Shown: positions 1 through 7,288, counted from the stretch's first letter. The stretch is 17,552 bases of DNA from Pseudomonadota bacterium (GCA_003242525.1 QGUU01000005.1:1-17552), one strand, 5' to 3'. Notes: a model not told the origin generated them from the letters alone. Translations and numbers: made by a program.

Positions 1-1015
1 CTCGCGCATTGGCGCAGGCCATGCCCATCAATTCGTTCTTAGGGCCGACGAAGCTCATGTTGATGATGCGCACATCCTGTTCCGCAGCCCAGTCCAGCGC
101 GGACAGGATCACATCCATGGTCGATCGCCCTCCCTCGAAGGCGCGCGCATGGTAGAGCTGTGCCCCCGGCGCAATGCCTTCCAGTGGCGCGACGCCGGCA
201 ATCAGCCCGCCGATCGACGTGCCGTGATCGCGGTCGGAAACCGCAATGTCAGGCATGGCGTCGAACTGGTCGGCGATCACGCCCCTCAGTGCTGGATGTT
301 CGGCGTCTACCGCCGTGTCGATGACGGCGATCCGCACGTTCTCCCCGGTGGCTGAGCCAGGGTCCAGCGCTATGCGCCCGAAGGCGTAGTTTGCCACCGA
401 TGCCGCCTGCTGGAGCGTGTAGACGTGGTTGGCCTCGCGCCGCAGCACACGGCTGTCCCCGGCCAGCGAAGCAAGCACGGCGCTGACCGGCCGCCCATCG
501 GGAATGCCGTAGCGGACGATCGTTGCGCCGAGCAGGGCGGAAATTCGCTGCCCGCGCACCTGCAGGCCGAATCTCTCGGCCACCTGCTGGGCTGTCGCTG
601 ACCCGCCATCCACCGTAGCCAGAACCTCGTCGGGCACGTGATCGCCCGCAATGGCCTGGACCGGCACGACAAGGGGGGGATTGTCCGGAGGCGTCCCGGC
701 CGTTCCCTGAGCCGGACCTGTCGGGCTGTTCCCGGACGCGCTGTTGCCGCCCGGGCCATTTGCCGTGTTCGGTACCGCCGGATTGGGGAAAAGATCGACG
801 ATCAGGTCAGGCAGTGAAACCGCGCCCGCAAGCCCGCTTTCGGGGGGCGGGCAATCCGGGCGACCCTCGCAGGCTCGCCCGGAGGCGGCGGGAGACGTCG
901 CGGCGGTCCAGGCTGGACCGGATGCGACTGAAGCCGCAGTGACGGCGATTGCCACAAGCCGGATCATGTGCCGTCGCTGCCGGCCCGGTTGCCTTGCAAG
1001 TCGTTGCCTATCCAT
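1..1015 (-). CDS. Secreted S8 family serine peptidase (subtilase), C-terminus outside window
   Basis: An exported subtilisin-like serine protease; the first 338 residues are visible. The translation has a basic N-terminus and a hydrophobic stretch (about residues 19-32), so a signal peptide. A Pro/Gly/Asn/Ser-rich linker follows (about 75-118), then a prodomain-like region (about 128-200) and the start of the catalytic domain. The catalytic Asp is D233 in VIDTAVD and the catalytic His is H264 in DRDHGTSIGG. The IINMSF motif near 317-322 corresponds to the substrate-binding strand INMSLGG of subtilisin. The catalytic Ser lies beyond the left edge. The ATG at 1015 follows AGGAG with 8-nt spacing and overlaps the anti-sigma stop by 8 nt, implying translational coupling. 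An internal ATG at 967 would give a shorter, more typical signal peptide but has no clear ribosome site. Inference: a member of, or sensor for, the adjacent ECF regulon. The protease family call is firm; the substrate is unknown. Confidence 0.88.
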   Translation of the reverse strand, partial: MDRQRLARQPGRQRRHMIRLVAIAVTAASVASGPAWTAATSPAASGRACEGRPDCPPPESGLAGAVSLPDLIVDLFPNPAVPNTANGPGGNSASGNSPTGPAQGTAGTPPDNPPLVVPVQAIAGDHVPDEVLATVDGGSATAQQVAERFGLQVRGQRISALLGATIVRYGIPDGRPVSAVLASLAGDSRVLRREANHVYTLQQAASVANYAFGRIALDPGSATGENVRIAVIDTAVDAEHPALRGVIADQFDAMPDIAVSDRDHGTSIGGLIAGVAPLEGIAPGAQLYHARAFEGGRSTMDVILSALDWAAEQDVRIINMSFVGPKNELMGMACANAR

Positions 1016-1658
1016 TGGGCGGTCTCCTGCCCGCCAGCGCAGTCTCGGTGAAGGGCTGTTCGGCCAGCAGCTTCAGCAGGCGGTCATAATCCGCAGCGCC
1101 GGTAGCTGGAAGCGCAATGCGAAAGATGCCGTTGGCACTCGGTCCTGTGATGACCTTCAACCCGTTGTCCGATAGGAAGGCGGAAATGTCCGCCATCCGC
1201 GCGTCGGGCCTGAATTTGACCAGAGCGAAGGGTGCCACAGCGAGACTGTTGTCCGCTCCGGCCACCTCGAAATCGCTGGTTTCGCCGCCGGGCCGGGTGA
1301 CCTGTTGCACGACCACCAGCGCAAACAGCGCTGCTGCCACCGCCCAGCCGATGCCGGCCGGTGCGGAACGCAGCCGGCTAAAGAGGCTGACGATATTGGC
1401 TGGCCGGGAGGCAGCGCCGCGTTCCGGGCCTGCCTGGGCCTCCAGCGCTTCCACGAAGCGTGAGAGCGCGCCGGCAGGCGGGCGGATCGCCTCATTTGCC
1501 GCTGTGGTGCTGGAAAATTCGGCTTCTGCCGCCTCGAGCGCTTCTGCGCCGGCCGGATCGGTTGCCAGCCATTGCTCCACTGCGGCCAGCTCGGCGCCTT
1601 CCAGCGTGCCGTTGAGATAGAACGGCAGCAGCGCTTCCATTTCGTCGCGGCGCGACAT
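1008..1658 (-). CDS. Membrane-bound anti-sigma factor
   Basis: A 216-residue single-pass membrane protein directly behind an ECF sigma gene, the usual arrangement for a cognate anti-sigma factor. The cytoplasmic N-terminal part (about 5-75) has the LLPFYLNGTL motif near residues 10-19, typical of anti-sigma N-termini, but lacks the HxxxCxxC zinc motif. A hydrophobic helix follows (about 103-119), then a periplasmic domain (about 140-210) that resembles a subtilase prodomain. The ATG at 1658 is chosen because GGAGG stands 7 nt upstream. An in-frame ATG at 1676 overlaps the sigma stop as ATGA and would add six residues. From 1658 the gene starts 14 nt beyond the sigma stop. The expected role is to hold the sigma factor at the membrane until an envelope signal releases it. 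The functional call rests on position, topology and N-terminal motif. Confidence 0.82.
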   Translation of the reverse strand: MSRRDEMEALLPFYLNGTLEGAELAAVEQWLATDPAGAEALEAAEAEFSSTTAANEAIRPPAGALSRFVEALEAQAGPERGAASRPANIVSLFSRLRSAPAGIGWAVAAALFALVVVQQVTRPGGETSDFEVAGADNSLAVAPFALVKFRPDARMADISAFLSDNGLKVITGPSANGIFRIALPATGAADYDRLLKLLAEQPFTETALAGRRPPNG

Positions 1659-1672
1659 TTCCGGGCCTCCGC

Positions 1673-2299
1673 TCATGGCCAGCCCCTGTCGTAGCCGGCA
1701 GCCTTCAAGGCCTCGCCCAGCTTCTTGCGGGCGTAGAACATGCGCGTCTTCACTGTCGCTACTGGAATACCGAGCACTTCGCCGATTTCGCTTACAGACT
1801 GGCCATGATAATAGGCCAGGTCGATGACGGTGCGATGCTCTTCCGGCAGGGCGTCGACGAATCGCCGAAGTGCCGCGCCCTTGTCCTGCTTCATCGTTGT
1901 GACTTCGGGCGTGTCGGCGCTGTCGGGAACCGCGGCTGCTTGATCCTCGTCTATCTGCTCTTCCTGTCTCTTGCGGCGCGCCGACAGCGCCTTGAAGCGC
2001 GCGATGCCGAGCAGCCAGGTCGATACCTCCGAGCGTCTCTCGAAGGCGGCAGCCTGCTTCCACAGCTCCAGAAAGACTTCGTTGGTTATGTCTTCGGCCA
2101 GCATCTCGGAACCCGTTTGTCGCACCACGAAGCGGTAGACCCGCGCGTGGTGGCGCATGAACAGAAGCCGCACGGCGGCACGGTCGCCTTTCGCGACCCT
2201 GTCAACGAGTTCGCGGTCGCTTGCCGCAAGACCCGTCATGACCGGTCGAGCCGCCTGGCTCTCAAGTGCTGTGTCGCCTCCCGACGCAAAAAGGTTCAC
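1673..2299 (-). CDS. ECF-type RNA polymerase sigma factor (sigma-70 family)
   Basis: A 208-residue extracytoplasmic-function sigma factor. Region 2 (about 44-110) contains the DITNEVFLELWK core-binding motif and a WLLGIARFKAL segment involved in promoter melting and -10 recognition. Region 4 (about 142-195) contains LPEEHRTVIDLAYYHGQSVSEI and a helix-turn-helix ending in VATVKTRMFYARKKL. Regions 1 and 3 are absent, as expected for the class. The listed start is a GTG at 2299 that sits in the loop of an 11-bp hairpin. An in-frame ATG at 2239 gives MTGLAASDREL, closer to the usual ECF N-terminus, and would leave the palindrome in the leader. The stop forms ATGA with an upstream start option of the anti-sigma gene. 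It lies 56 nt downstream of a co-oriented glycosyltransferase gene. The target promoter sequence cannot be read from this window. Confidence 0.93.
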   Translation of the reverse strand: MNLFASGGDTALESQAARPVMTGLAASDRELVDRVAKGDRAAVRLLFMRHHARVYRFVVRQTGSEMLAEDITNEVFLELWKQAAAFERRSEVSTWLLGIARFKALSARRKRQEEQIDEDQAAAVPDSADTPEVTTMKQDKGAALRRFVDALPEEHRTVIDLAYYHGQSVSEIGEVLGIPVATVKTRMFYARKKLGEALKAAGYDRGWP

Positions 2300-2319
2300 C
2301 CTTGTTTGACCTTTTTGCG
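2285..2319 (-). promoter_or_regulatory. 11-bp inverted repeat around the sigma factor GTG start
   Basis: The arms 2285-2295 and 2309-2319 are perfect complements (cgcaaaaaggt / acctttttgcg) with a 13-nt spacer. On the sigma mRNA the 5' arm contains AAAAAGG, the best Shine-Dalgarno candidate for the GTG at 2299, and it would pair with CCUUUUU inside the early coding region. The GTG lies in the loop. It could be an RNA hairpin controlling translation or a DNA operator. The stem is too AU-rich, and lacks a trailing U run, for a normal terminator. Confidence 0.6.
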
Positions 2320-2355
2320 AAAGCTAACCGAAGAGCGCGATTTAGGCCAGATGGC

Positions 2356-2877
2356 CTATCTCCCTCCAGATTGCGCCTTGTTTGCAGAGGCTGGCCAGAT
2401 CTCGGCCCTGAGGGTTCTCTTGGATACGCGGCGCGCCAGCTCTTCGGCATTGGCGGCGCTCCCGACAAAAGCTGCGACCTGGCTTCTGCTGATCAGAAGC
2501 CCCCGATGCAACCCGCGGCGCGAGATCCTGCCTGAAAGAAAGGCTGGCAACCTTGCGCCGGCTGGCGAAAACCGGGCTGGCGTGGTGTGGTTCGCCATGT
2601 GGGAGGTCACTTCCTCCGTCCAACCATCGGTCAGGCGTGCGCCAGGTTCCAGGAAAAGCAGCCATTCCCCCCTGGCGGCGGCCAAGCCTGCCGCCAGCCC
2701 CTTGCCGGCCAGCGTGCAGCCGGCATGATCTGCCACATGGCGTGTGCCGTCTGTGGAGCCCGCGTCGCATACGACCACGTCGCGCACAATGCCCTGCACC
2801 GCCGCGCCGACCAGCGAAACCAGGGTGCGGGCCAGGCCTTCCTCGTCATTGTGCGTTTCGATCATCACGGAAAGCAT
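2356..2877 (-). CDS. Small family 2-like glycosyltransferase
   Basis: A 173-residue protein with the start of a GT-A fold: MLSVMIETHNDEEGLARTL (first strand and helix), then VVVCDAGSTDGT (about 34-45), matching the nucleotide-sugar-binding VxDxxSxDGT motif of GT2 enzymes. The stretch LLFLEPGARL (about 73-82) occupies the position where active enzymes carry DxD, and here the aspartates are missing. The protein is also short compared with the usual 230-300 residues and has no membrane helix. It may use another acceptor geometry or be a non-catalytic paralogue. It precedes the ECF sigma gene on the same strand (56-nt gap), so it may be co-transcribed with it. The fold is supported; the substrate is unknown. 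Confidence 0.78.
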   Translation of the reverse strand: MLSVMIETHNDEEGLARTLVSLVGAAVQGIVRDVVVCDAGSTDGTRHVADHAGCTLAGKGLAAGLAAARGEWLLFLEPGARLTDGWTEEVTSHMANHTTPARFSPAGARLPAFLSGRISRRGLHRGLLISRSQVAAFVGSAANAEELARRVSKRTLRAEIWPASANKAQSGGR

Positions 2878-2950
2878 GCCTGCCGCTTAGACCAAAGCGC
2901 TTCTGCCCGCCAGCCTCGTCTCTCACCATCAGAAAGTTCTTGATTTGTTC

Positions 2951-2967
2951 TCCTATTGAGAATAGGA
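2951..2967. promoter_or_regulatory. 7-bp inverted repeat in the divergent promoter region
   Basis: TCCTATT and AATAGGA form a perfect 7-bp repeat with a 3-nt centre, 9 nt before the ATG of the radical SAM gene. The right arm includes the AGGA Shine-Dalgarno sequence. The AT-rich 98-bp gap separates this gene from the divergent glycosyltransferase. It may be an operator or an RNA hairpin hiding the ribosome site; no known motif was recognised. Confidence 0.4.
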
Positions 2968-2975
2968 ATAATTTC

Positions 2976-4181
2976 ATGAGACACGACTCTCGACATACCC
3001 AGGAAAGCCCGTTTGAACGCGCGAAGGTGGAGCAGATCGTGCGCGCAGACATTGCCGCGTTCGGAGCAGGACGCGCAGAAATGGCCAATGCGATCGTGGA
3101 TCAAAGCGGCCTGAGGGTGCGGCCGGAGCGTAGCCGTGGTCGCTCGGCTGGCATCAATCCCTCGGGACGGTTCGAGCCGATAACCCGCCACGTATTCGAT
3201 GACGGCTGGGATTCGCTTGAAGATCTTCCGCCATTTAAGACGGAAGTGCAGGTGGAGCGCCCCCGCACCATCATAACGCGAAATGAATCGCCGGATATCT
3301 CGTTCGACCGCTCGATCAATCCCTATCGTGGTTGCGAGCATGGCTGCGTCTACTGCTTCGCGCGTCCTAGCCATTCCTTCATGGGCCTTTCGCCAGGACT
3401 GGATTTCGAATCGAAGCTGTTCGCCAAGCCGGACGCGGCAAAATTGTTGGAAAGGGAGTTGTCCAAGGAGGGTTATCGGCCGCGCACCATTGCAATTGGT
3501 ACCAATACGGACCCCTACCAACCTGTGGAACGGCGTTGGCGCATCATGCGCGATATACTGGAGGTTCTGGAGGCGCGCAGTCATCCGGTCGGGATCGTCA
3601 CCAAGTCGGCGCTGGTGACGCGCGACATCGACATATTGTCTCGCATGGCCCAGCGCGGCCTCGCAAAGGTTGCCCTTTCGGTCACGACGCTGGACAGGAT
3701 GCTGGCGCGCACGATGGAGCCCCGAGCTTCGACGCCAATGAAGAGACTGGAAGCGATTCGGCAGCTTTCGGAGGCGGGCGTTCCGACCTCGGTCATGGTG
3801 GCGCCTATCATCCCCGGCCTGAATGACCATGAGATTGAGCGCATACTCGATTCGGCTCGGGCGGCGGGCGCCACTGAGGCCGGCTATGTGCTTCTACGCT
3901 TGCCGCTGGAGGTCGCGCCCATCTTCAAGGACTGGCTGCTGCGCCATTATCCTGATCGGTACAGGCATGTGATGTCGCTGGTGCGCTCCATGCGGCAAGG
4001 CAAGGATTACGACTCCGAATGGGGAAAACGCATGAAAGGCGTAGGCCCCTATGCATGGCAAATTGGCAGGCGGTTCGAGCTGGCGGCCAGGAGACTGGGA
4101 CTAAATACCGTGCGGCGGACGTTGCGCACGGACCTGTTCGTGCCGGCTGCGCGGGAAAGCGAGCAGCTGGTGCTGCTGTAA
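2976..4181 (+). CDS. PA0069 family radical SAM protein (SplB-like)
   Basis: A 401-residue radical SAM protein. The [4Fe-4S] motif CxxxCxxC is at C120, C124 and C127 in RGCEHGCVYCFAR. Before it are the signature stretches GINPSGRFEP and DISFDRSINPYRGC, characteristic of the PA0069 branch of COG1533 (spore photoproduct lyase-related). After it come IGTNTDPYQPVE and IVTKSALVTRDIDIL, conserved parts of the TIM-barrel. Members occur widely in proteobacteria; their substrate is not established and DNA repair is only suggested by the distant SplB relationship. The ATG at 2976 follows AGGA by 8 nt. An in-frame ATG at 3081 (MANAIVDQSGLR) with AGGA 9 nt upstream is an alternative, closer to the start of family conservation. 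The next gene, rnhB, is co-oriented after about 150 nt. Confidence 0.92.
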   Translation: MRHDSRHTQESPFERAKVEQIVRADIAAFGAGRAEMANAIVDQSGLRVRPERSRGRSAGINPSGRFEPITRHVFDDGWDSLEDLPPFKTEVQVERPRTIITRNESPDISFDRSINPYRGCEHGCVYCFARPSHSFMGLSPGLDFESKLFAKPDAAKLLERELSKEGYRPRTIAIGTNTDPYQPVERRWRIMRDILEVLEARSHPVGIVTKSALVTRDIDILSRMAQRGLAKVALSVTTLDRMLARTMEPRASTPMKRLEAIRQLSEAGVPTSVMVAPIIPGLNDHEIERILDSARAAGATEAGYVLLRLPLEVAPIFKDWLLRHYPDRYRHVMSLVRSMRQGKDYDSEWGKRMKGVGPYAWQIGRRFELAARRLGLNTVRRTLRTDLFVPAARESEQLVLL

Positions 4182-4328
4182 GGAACATCGCGGCCTGCCG
4201 TAGAGGCGGGTTCGAGCATGGAAGAGCTTCCGTCCGGCCCGTCCCCGGCCCTGACGGTGCCCTCCGGCCCGCCGCCTCGGGCCGGCTGGGGCTTGCGGAG
4301 AATCGGAGCCGGTGCGACCTTGCGCATC

Positions 4329-5003
4329 ATGGCTCGCCAGCGTTCCGATTCTCCGCTCCTCTTCGAAATTGTCCAGAAACCCGATTTCTCAATCGAGCGC
4401 AGGGCCATGGCCGAGGGTCTGTGGCCGGTCGCCGGTCTGGACGAAGCGGGCAGGGGCCCATTGGCAGGCCCGGTGGTCGCTGCAGCCGTTGTCCTGGATC
4501 CGGTCCGCATTCCGGAAGGATTGGACGATTCGAAGAGGCTGACCTGCCAGCAGCGGGAAAATCTTTTTAATCAGGTCGTCTCAAGTGCTCTCGGCGTGGC
4601 CATCGCCTCGGTTCCGGCCGAGGCCATTGATGACATGAACATTCTGCGCGCAAGCCTGGAGGCAATGCGCCGGGCTGCTCGCGCGCTGCCCGTCAGGCCG
4701 AAACTGGCCCTGGCCGACGGGCGTGACGTGCCGCCCGGCCTGCCTTGCGAGGGTAGGGCGCTTGTTCGCGGGGACCAGCGCTCGCAGTCGATCGCGGCTG
4801 CGTCGATCGTCGCCAAGGTTATGCGGGACCGCATGATGGCCGGCTGCGGGCGCGTTCATGTCCAATATGGCTTCGAGGTCCATATGGGTTACGCCACGGT
4901 GCGACATCGCACGGCAATTGAGGTTCACGGACCTGTCGCGCGGCTCCACCGCACTTCCTTTGCCCCGTTCCGGCTTGGCGCGGTGGAGATACTTGAGGAA
5001 TAA
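4329..5003 (+). CDS. rnhB: Ribonuclease HII
   Basis: Cleaves the RNA strand of RNA-DNA hybrids and removes single ribonucleotides from DNA. The 224-residue protein carries the family hallmark [19 protein letters not shown] with acidic residues D38 and E39, D130 in LADGRDVP, and D149 in [18 protein letters not shown], matching the four metal-binding acids of E. coli RNase HII. The [11 protein letters not shown] motif and C-terminal [10 protein letters not shown] are also family features. The start is set at 4329 ([14 protein letters not shown]) because rhizobial relatives begin similarly; the reading frame is open back to 4218, but the extra residues are low-complexity Pro/Gly and unlike the family. 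The Shine-Dalgarno sequence is weak. A strong terminator follows 43 nt after the stop. Confidence 0.95.
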   Translation: MARQRSDSPLLFEIVQKPDFSIERRAMAEGLWPVAGLDEAGRGPLAGPVVAAAVVLDPVRIPEGLDDSKRLTCQQRENLFNQVVSSALGVAIASVPAEAIDDMNILRASLEAMRRAARALPVRPKLALADGRDVPPGLPCEGRALVRGDQRSQSIAAASIVAKVMRDRMMAGCGRVHVQYGFEVHMGYATVRHRTAIEVHGPVARLHRTSFAPFRLGAVEILEE

Positions 5004-5044
5004 ACGGACCCGGTGTCTCTCTGGCCCAGGTCGTGCGTGCCAAC

Positions 5045-5075
5045 AAAAAAGCCGCCGGAGAACGGCGGCTTTTCT
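5045..5075. terminator. Bidirectional intrinsic terminator between rnhB and atpF
   Basis: Perfect 11-bp arms (5047-5057 and 5063-5073, AAAAGCCGCCG / CGGCGGCTTTT) around a 5-nt loop. Read on the plus strand it ends in TTTT after rnhB; read on the minus strand it ends in TTTTTT after atpF. It separates the convergent rnhB and ATP synthase transcripts, and the longer U run favours the atp direction. Confidence 0.9.
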
Positions 5076-5095
5076 CACTTTACGGCAGTATAGCT

Positions 5096-5590
5096 TCAGT
5101 TCAGCTTGGCCTTTACTTCCGCAAGCGTTGCCTTGAACAGTTCGGCATCGATGCGGGTATCGATTTTGTCGGAAAGCACCTTGCGTGCCGCCTCGACAGC
5201 GAGATCCACGGCGCTGCCCCGAACTTCAGCTATGGCCTCGCGCTCGGCTTGTGCGATCTTCTGCTCCGCTACGGCCGTGCGGCGCGCAACATAGTCCTCG
5301 GAGCGCTTGCGCGCTTCCTCGGCCAGCACGCTCGCCTCATGCTTCGCCGCCTCGACGATCGCCGCGGCCTCCTGCTCGGCTTCCTTGCGCTTGTTCTGGT
5401 ACTCGGCAAGCAGTGCCTGGGCTTCGTCGCGCAGCCGCTTGGCCTCCTCCAGTTCCTTCCGGATGCGGCCCGCGCGCTCGTCGAGCGACTTCGACACCAT
5501 GGCTGGGACCTTGATGTAAAGCGTGATGCCGATGAAGATCAGCAGCGCGATCGTGGCCCAGACTGTTGCAAGCGAAGTTGCGTCCATCAT
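5096..5590 (-). CDS. atpF: F0F1 ATP synthase subunit b
   Basis: Peripheral stalk subunit linking the F0 rotor-channel to F1. The 164-residue protein has one N-terminal membrane helix (about 8-28) followed by a long charged coiled coil rich in Ala, Glu, Lys and Arg. It is the last gene of the operon, 9 nt after atpF'. Two tandem ATG codons occur at the start (5590 and 5587); GGAG sits 4 nt from the first and 7 nt from the second, so the second may be used. The presence of both b and b' next to each other is the normal alphaproteobacterial and photosynthetic-type arrangement. Confidence 0.96.
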   Translation of the reverse strand: MMDATSLATVWATIALLIFIGITLYIKVPAMVSKSLDERAGRIRKELEEAKRLRDEAQALLAEYQNKRKEAEQEAAAIVEAAKHEASVLAEEARKRSEDYVARRTAVAEQKIAQAEREAIAEVRGSAVDLAVEAARKVLSDKIDTRIDAELFKATLAEVKAKLN

Positions 5591-5599
5591 TCGTCTCCG

Positions 5600-6187
5600 T
5601 CAGCGAGCCGCTTTGACGGCATGGGCAACCGCCGTCTTGTCGGCCTTGCCGACCAGCCGCTCGAGAATGGCCTGGGCCGTGGTTTCGGCGATGGCGCCGA
5701 CGTCCTGCATGGCGCTGGCCTTGATCGCGGCGATACGCTCCTCGGCTTCCGCCAGCTTCTTTTCGAGGCCGGCCTCGACCTCCTTGCGCGCAGCTTCTGC
5801 TTCGGCCTTGGCTTCGTCGCGGGCCTTCTGGCCGATGGCGTTCGCATTGGCCCGGGCCTCTGCCAGCGCCTGCTCGTAGGCGGCAATAGCCGCATCCGCC
5901 TCTTCCTTCAGCTTTGCAGCCTGATCGAGATCGGCGGCAATGCGGCCGGAGCGGGTTTCGAGTATCCCCTGCATGCGCGGGACGATCACCCGCTTCATGA
6001 AAAGGTAGAACAGGCCGAAGGTGATCGCCAGCCACAGGAGCTGCGACGGGAAGGTCGCCGGATCGAAGGGCGGAAACCCGCCTTCGTGTGCGGCGTCATG
6101 CGGCACTTCGGTGCCCGCATGAACATCGGAACCGGCGCCTTCGGCTTCAGGCGCCGCCTCTTGCCCATAGGCAGGTGTCACGAACAT
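5600..6187 (-). CDS. F0F1 ATP synthase subunit b' (second b-type stalk subunit)
   Basis: A 195-residue b' homologue, often named atpG or atpF2 in rhizobia, that pairs with subunit b to form a heterodimeric peripheral stalk. The acidic, Ala/His/Gly-rich N-terminal part (about 8-37) precedes [20 protein letters not shown], the family's membrane-entry motif, and a single membrane helix (about 48-65). A coiled coil then runs to the C-terminus. The ATG at 6187 has AGGA 7 nt upstream. A stable hairpin in the 59-nt gap separates it from atpE. The first residues (VTPAYGQEA) look like the tail of a cleaved presequence, but no full signal peptide is present. Confidence 0.95.
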   Translation of the reverse strand: MFVTPAYGQEAAPEAEGAGSDVHAGTEVPHDAAHEGGFPPFDPATFPSQLLWLAITFGLFYLFMKRVIVPRMQGILETRSGRIAADLDQAAKLKEEADAAIAAYEQALAEARANANAIGQKARDEAKAEAEAARKEVEAGLEKKLAEAEERIAAIKASAMQDVGAIAETTAQAILERLVGKADKTAVAHAVKAAR

Positions 6188-6209
6188 GAGTCGTTCCTAT
6201 CAGCCGTTG

Positions 6210-6231
6210 GGCCCGCCGGAAGCGGCGGGCC
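6210..6231 (-). promoter_or_regulatory. Very stable GC hairpin between atpE and atpF'
   Basis: Perfect 9-bp GC-only arms (6210-6218 and 6223-6231, GGCCCGCCG / CGGCGGGCC) with a 4-nt loop, beginning about 15 nt after the atpE stop. No U run follows, so it is not a standard terminator. A likely role is protecting the 3' end of the upstream mRNA or uncoupling the expression of atpE from the stalk genes. Confidence 0.7.
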
Positions 6232-6246
6232 GTTCTTCAGCCTGGA

Positions 6247-6471
6247 TCAGGCGAACAGCGCCAGAAGCGCGATGAGCAGCGAGAAGATGCCCATGGCCTC
6301 GGTCACGGCAAAGCCGAAAATCAGGCGGCCGAACTGGCCATCGGCAGCCGAAGGGTTGCGCAGCGCGCCTGACAGGTAGTTGCCGAAGATGTGGCCCAGG
6401 CCGATGCCCGCACCGCCCATACCGAGGCACGCGATACCGGCACCGATAAACTTTGCTGCTTCAGCTTCCAT
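6247..6471 (-). CDS. atpE: F0F1 ATP synthase subunit c
   Basis: Proteolipid that forms the rotating proton-carrying ring. The 74-residue protein is two membrane helices joined by the polar loop [11 protein letters not shown], whose Arg-Asn-Pro is conserved and contacts F1. The proton-binding carboxylate is the Glu in [13 protein letters not shown] in the middle of helix 2. The ATG at 6471 follows GGAG with 7-nt spacing. It lies in the middle of the F0 operon and is followed by a strong hairpin, fitting the need for many copies of c per complex. Confidence 0.98.
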   Translation of the reverse strand: MEAEAAKFIGAGIACLGMGGAGIGLGHIFGNYLSGALRNPSAADGQFGRLIFGFAVTEAMGIFSLLIALLALFA

Positions 6472-6529
6472 TTGTTCACTCCTTGAATTGGAAAGGCTGG
6501 GATTGGTTGTGGCGACAGGTCGCCGGTTT

Positions 6530-7288
6530 CTAGTGCGAAGGATGAATGGCGTCGTTGAGGTACATGCAGGTCAGCACCGCGAAGACATAGGCCTGCAGCA
6601 CGGCCACCAGCAATTCGAGCGCCGAGAGAGCGACCGCCATTGCCAGCGGCAGCACGGCGCCTGCCATGCCTGCCGCGCCCATGGCGCCCAGGGAGACGAC
6701 GAAGCCGGCGAATACTTTCAGCGTGATATGACCGGCCAGCATGTTGGCGAAGAGACGAACCGACAGGCTGACAGGACGCGAAACGAACGAAACCACTTCG
6801 ATCGCCACCACAAGCGGCATCAGCACCAAGGGCACGCCGCTGGGCACGAACAGTTTGAGGAAGCGCAGGCCGTGCTTGGCGAAGCCGTATATGATGACGA
6901 TGCCGATCACCAGCATGGCAAGTGCAAAGGTGATGATGATGTGGCTCGTCGTGGTGAAGAAGTACGGGAACAGGCCAAGCAGGTTGGCCGTCAGCACGAA
7001 CATGAACAGGGTGAACACGAAGGGGAAGAACTTCATGCCCTGATTGCCGGCGGCGTCGCGCAGCATGGAAGCGACGAACTCATAGGTGAGCTCCGCCATG
7101 GACTGTGCCCGACTCGGCACCAGAGCCCCTTTGGCCGTGGAGAAATAGAGGAAGGTCGCGGCCAGCAGGACCGCGACGACCATGAAAAGCGAGGAGTTGG
7201 TGAAAGAAAAGTCATACCCGCCGACCGGGATATCCACGATCGTGTTGATATGGAACTGGTGGATCGGATCGACCTTGTCGGCAGCCAC
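6530..7288 (-). CDS. atpB: F0F1 ATP synthase subunit a
   Basis: Proton-channel stator subunit. The 252-residue membrane protein contains [13 protein letters not shown], with the essential Arg that faces the c-ring Glu, and the C-terminal [19 protein letters not shown] helix, both diagnostic. Five or six membrane helices can be picked out. The start is the GTG at 7288 ([15 protein letters not shown]), preceded by GAGGA at 7-nt spacing and matching alphaproteobacterial N-termini; a TTG at 7312 would add eight acidic residues and lacks support. A small hairpin (AGCCGC TT GCGGCT, 7305-7318) sits just upstream of the ribosome site, and another (GGCGAC CT GTCGCC, 6511-6524) in the gap before atpE. 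Confidence 0.97.
   Translation of the reverse strand: MAADKVDPIHQFHINTIVDIPVGGYDFSFTNSSLFMVVAVLLAATFLYFSTAKGALVPSRAQSMAELTYEFVASMLRDAAGNQGMKFFPFVFTLFMFVLTANLLGLFPYFFTTTSHIIITFALAMLVIGIVIIYGFAKHGLRFLKLFVPSGVPLVLMPLVVAIEVVSFVSRPVSLSVRLFANMLAGHITLKVFAGFVVSLGAMGAAGMAGAVLPLAMAVALSALELLVAVLQAYVFAVLTCMYLNDAIHPSH

Noticed and set aside
1659..2063. Upstream extension of the anti-sigma reading frame to 2063
   Set aside because: It runs inside the sigma factor gene in another frame and encodes Arg/Gly/Ser-rich sequence; the GGAGG before 1658 marks the real start.
5033..6379. A 448-codon open frame on the plus strand across atpF, atpF' and atpE
   Set aside because: It is antisense to three well-recognised ATP synthase genes, with no family resemblance, and reflects high GC and codon bias of the real genes.
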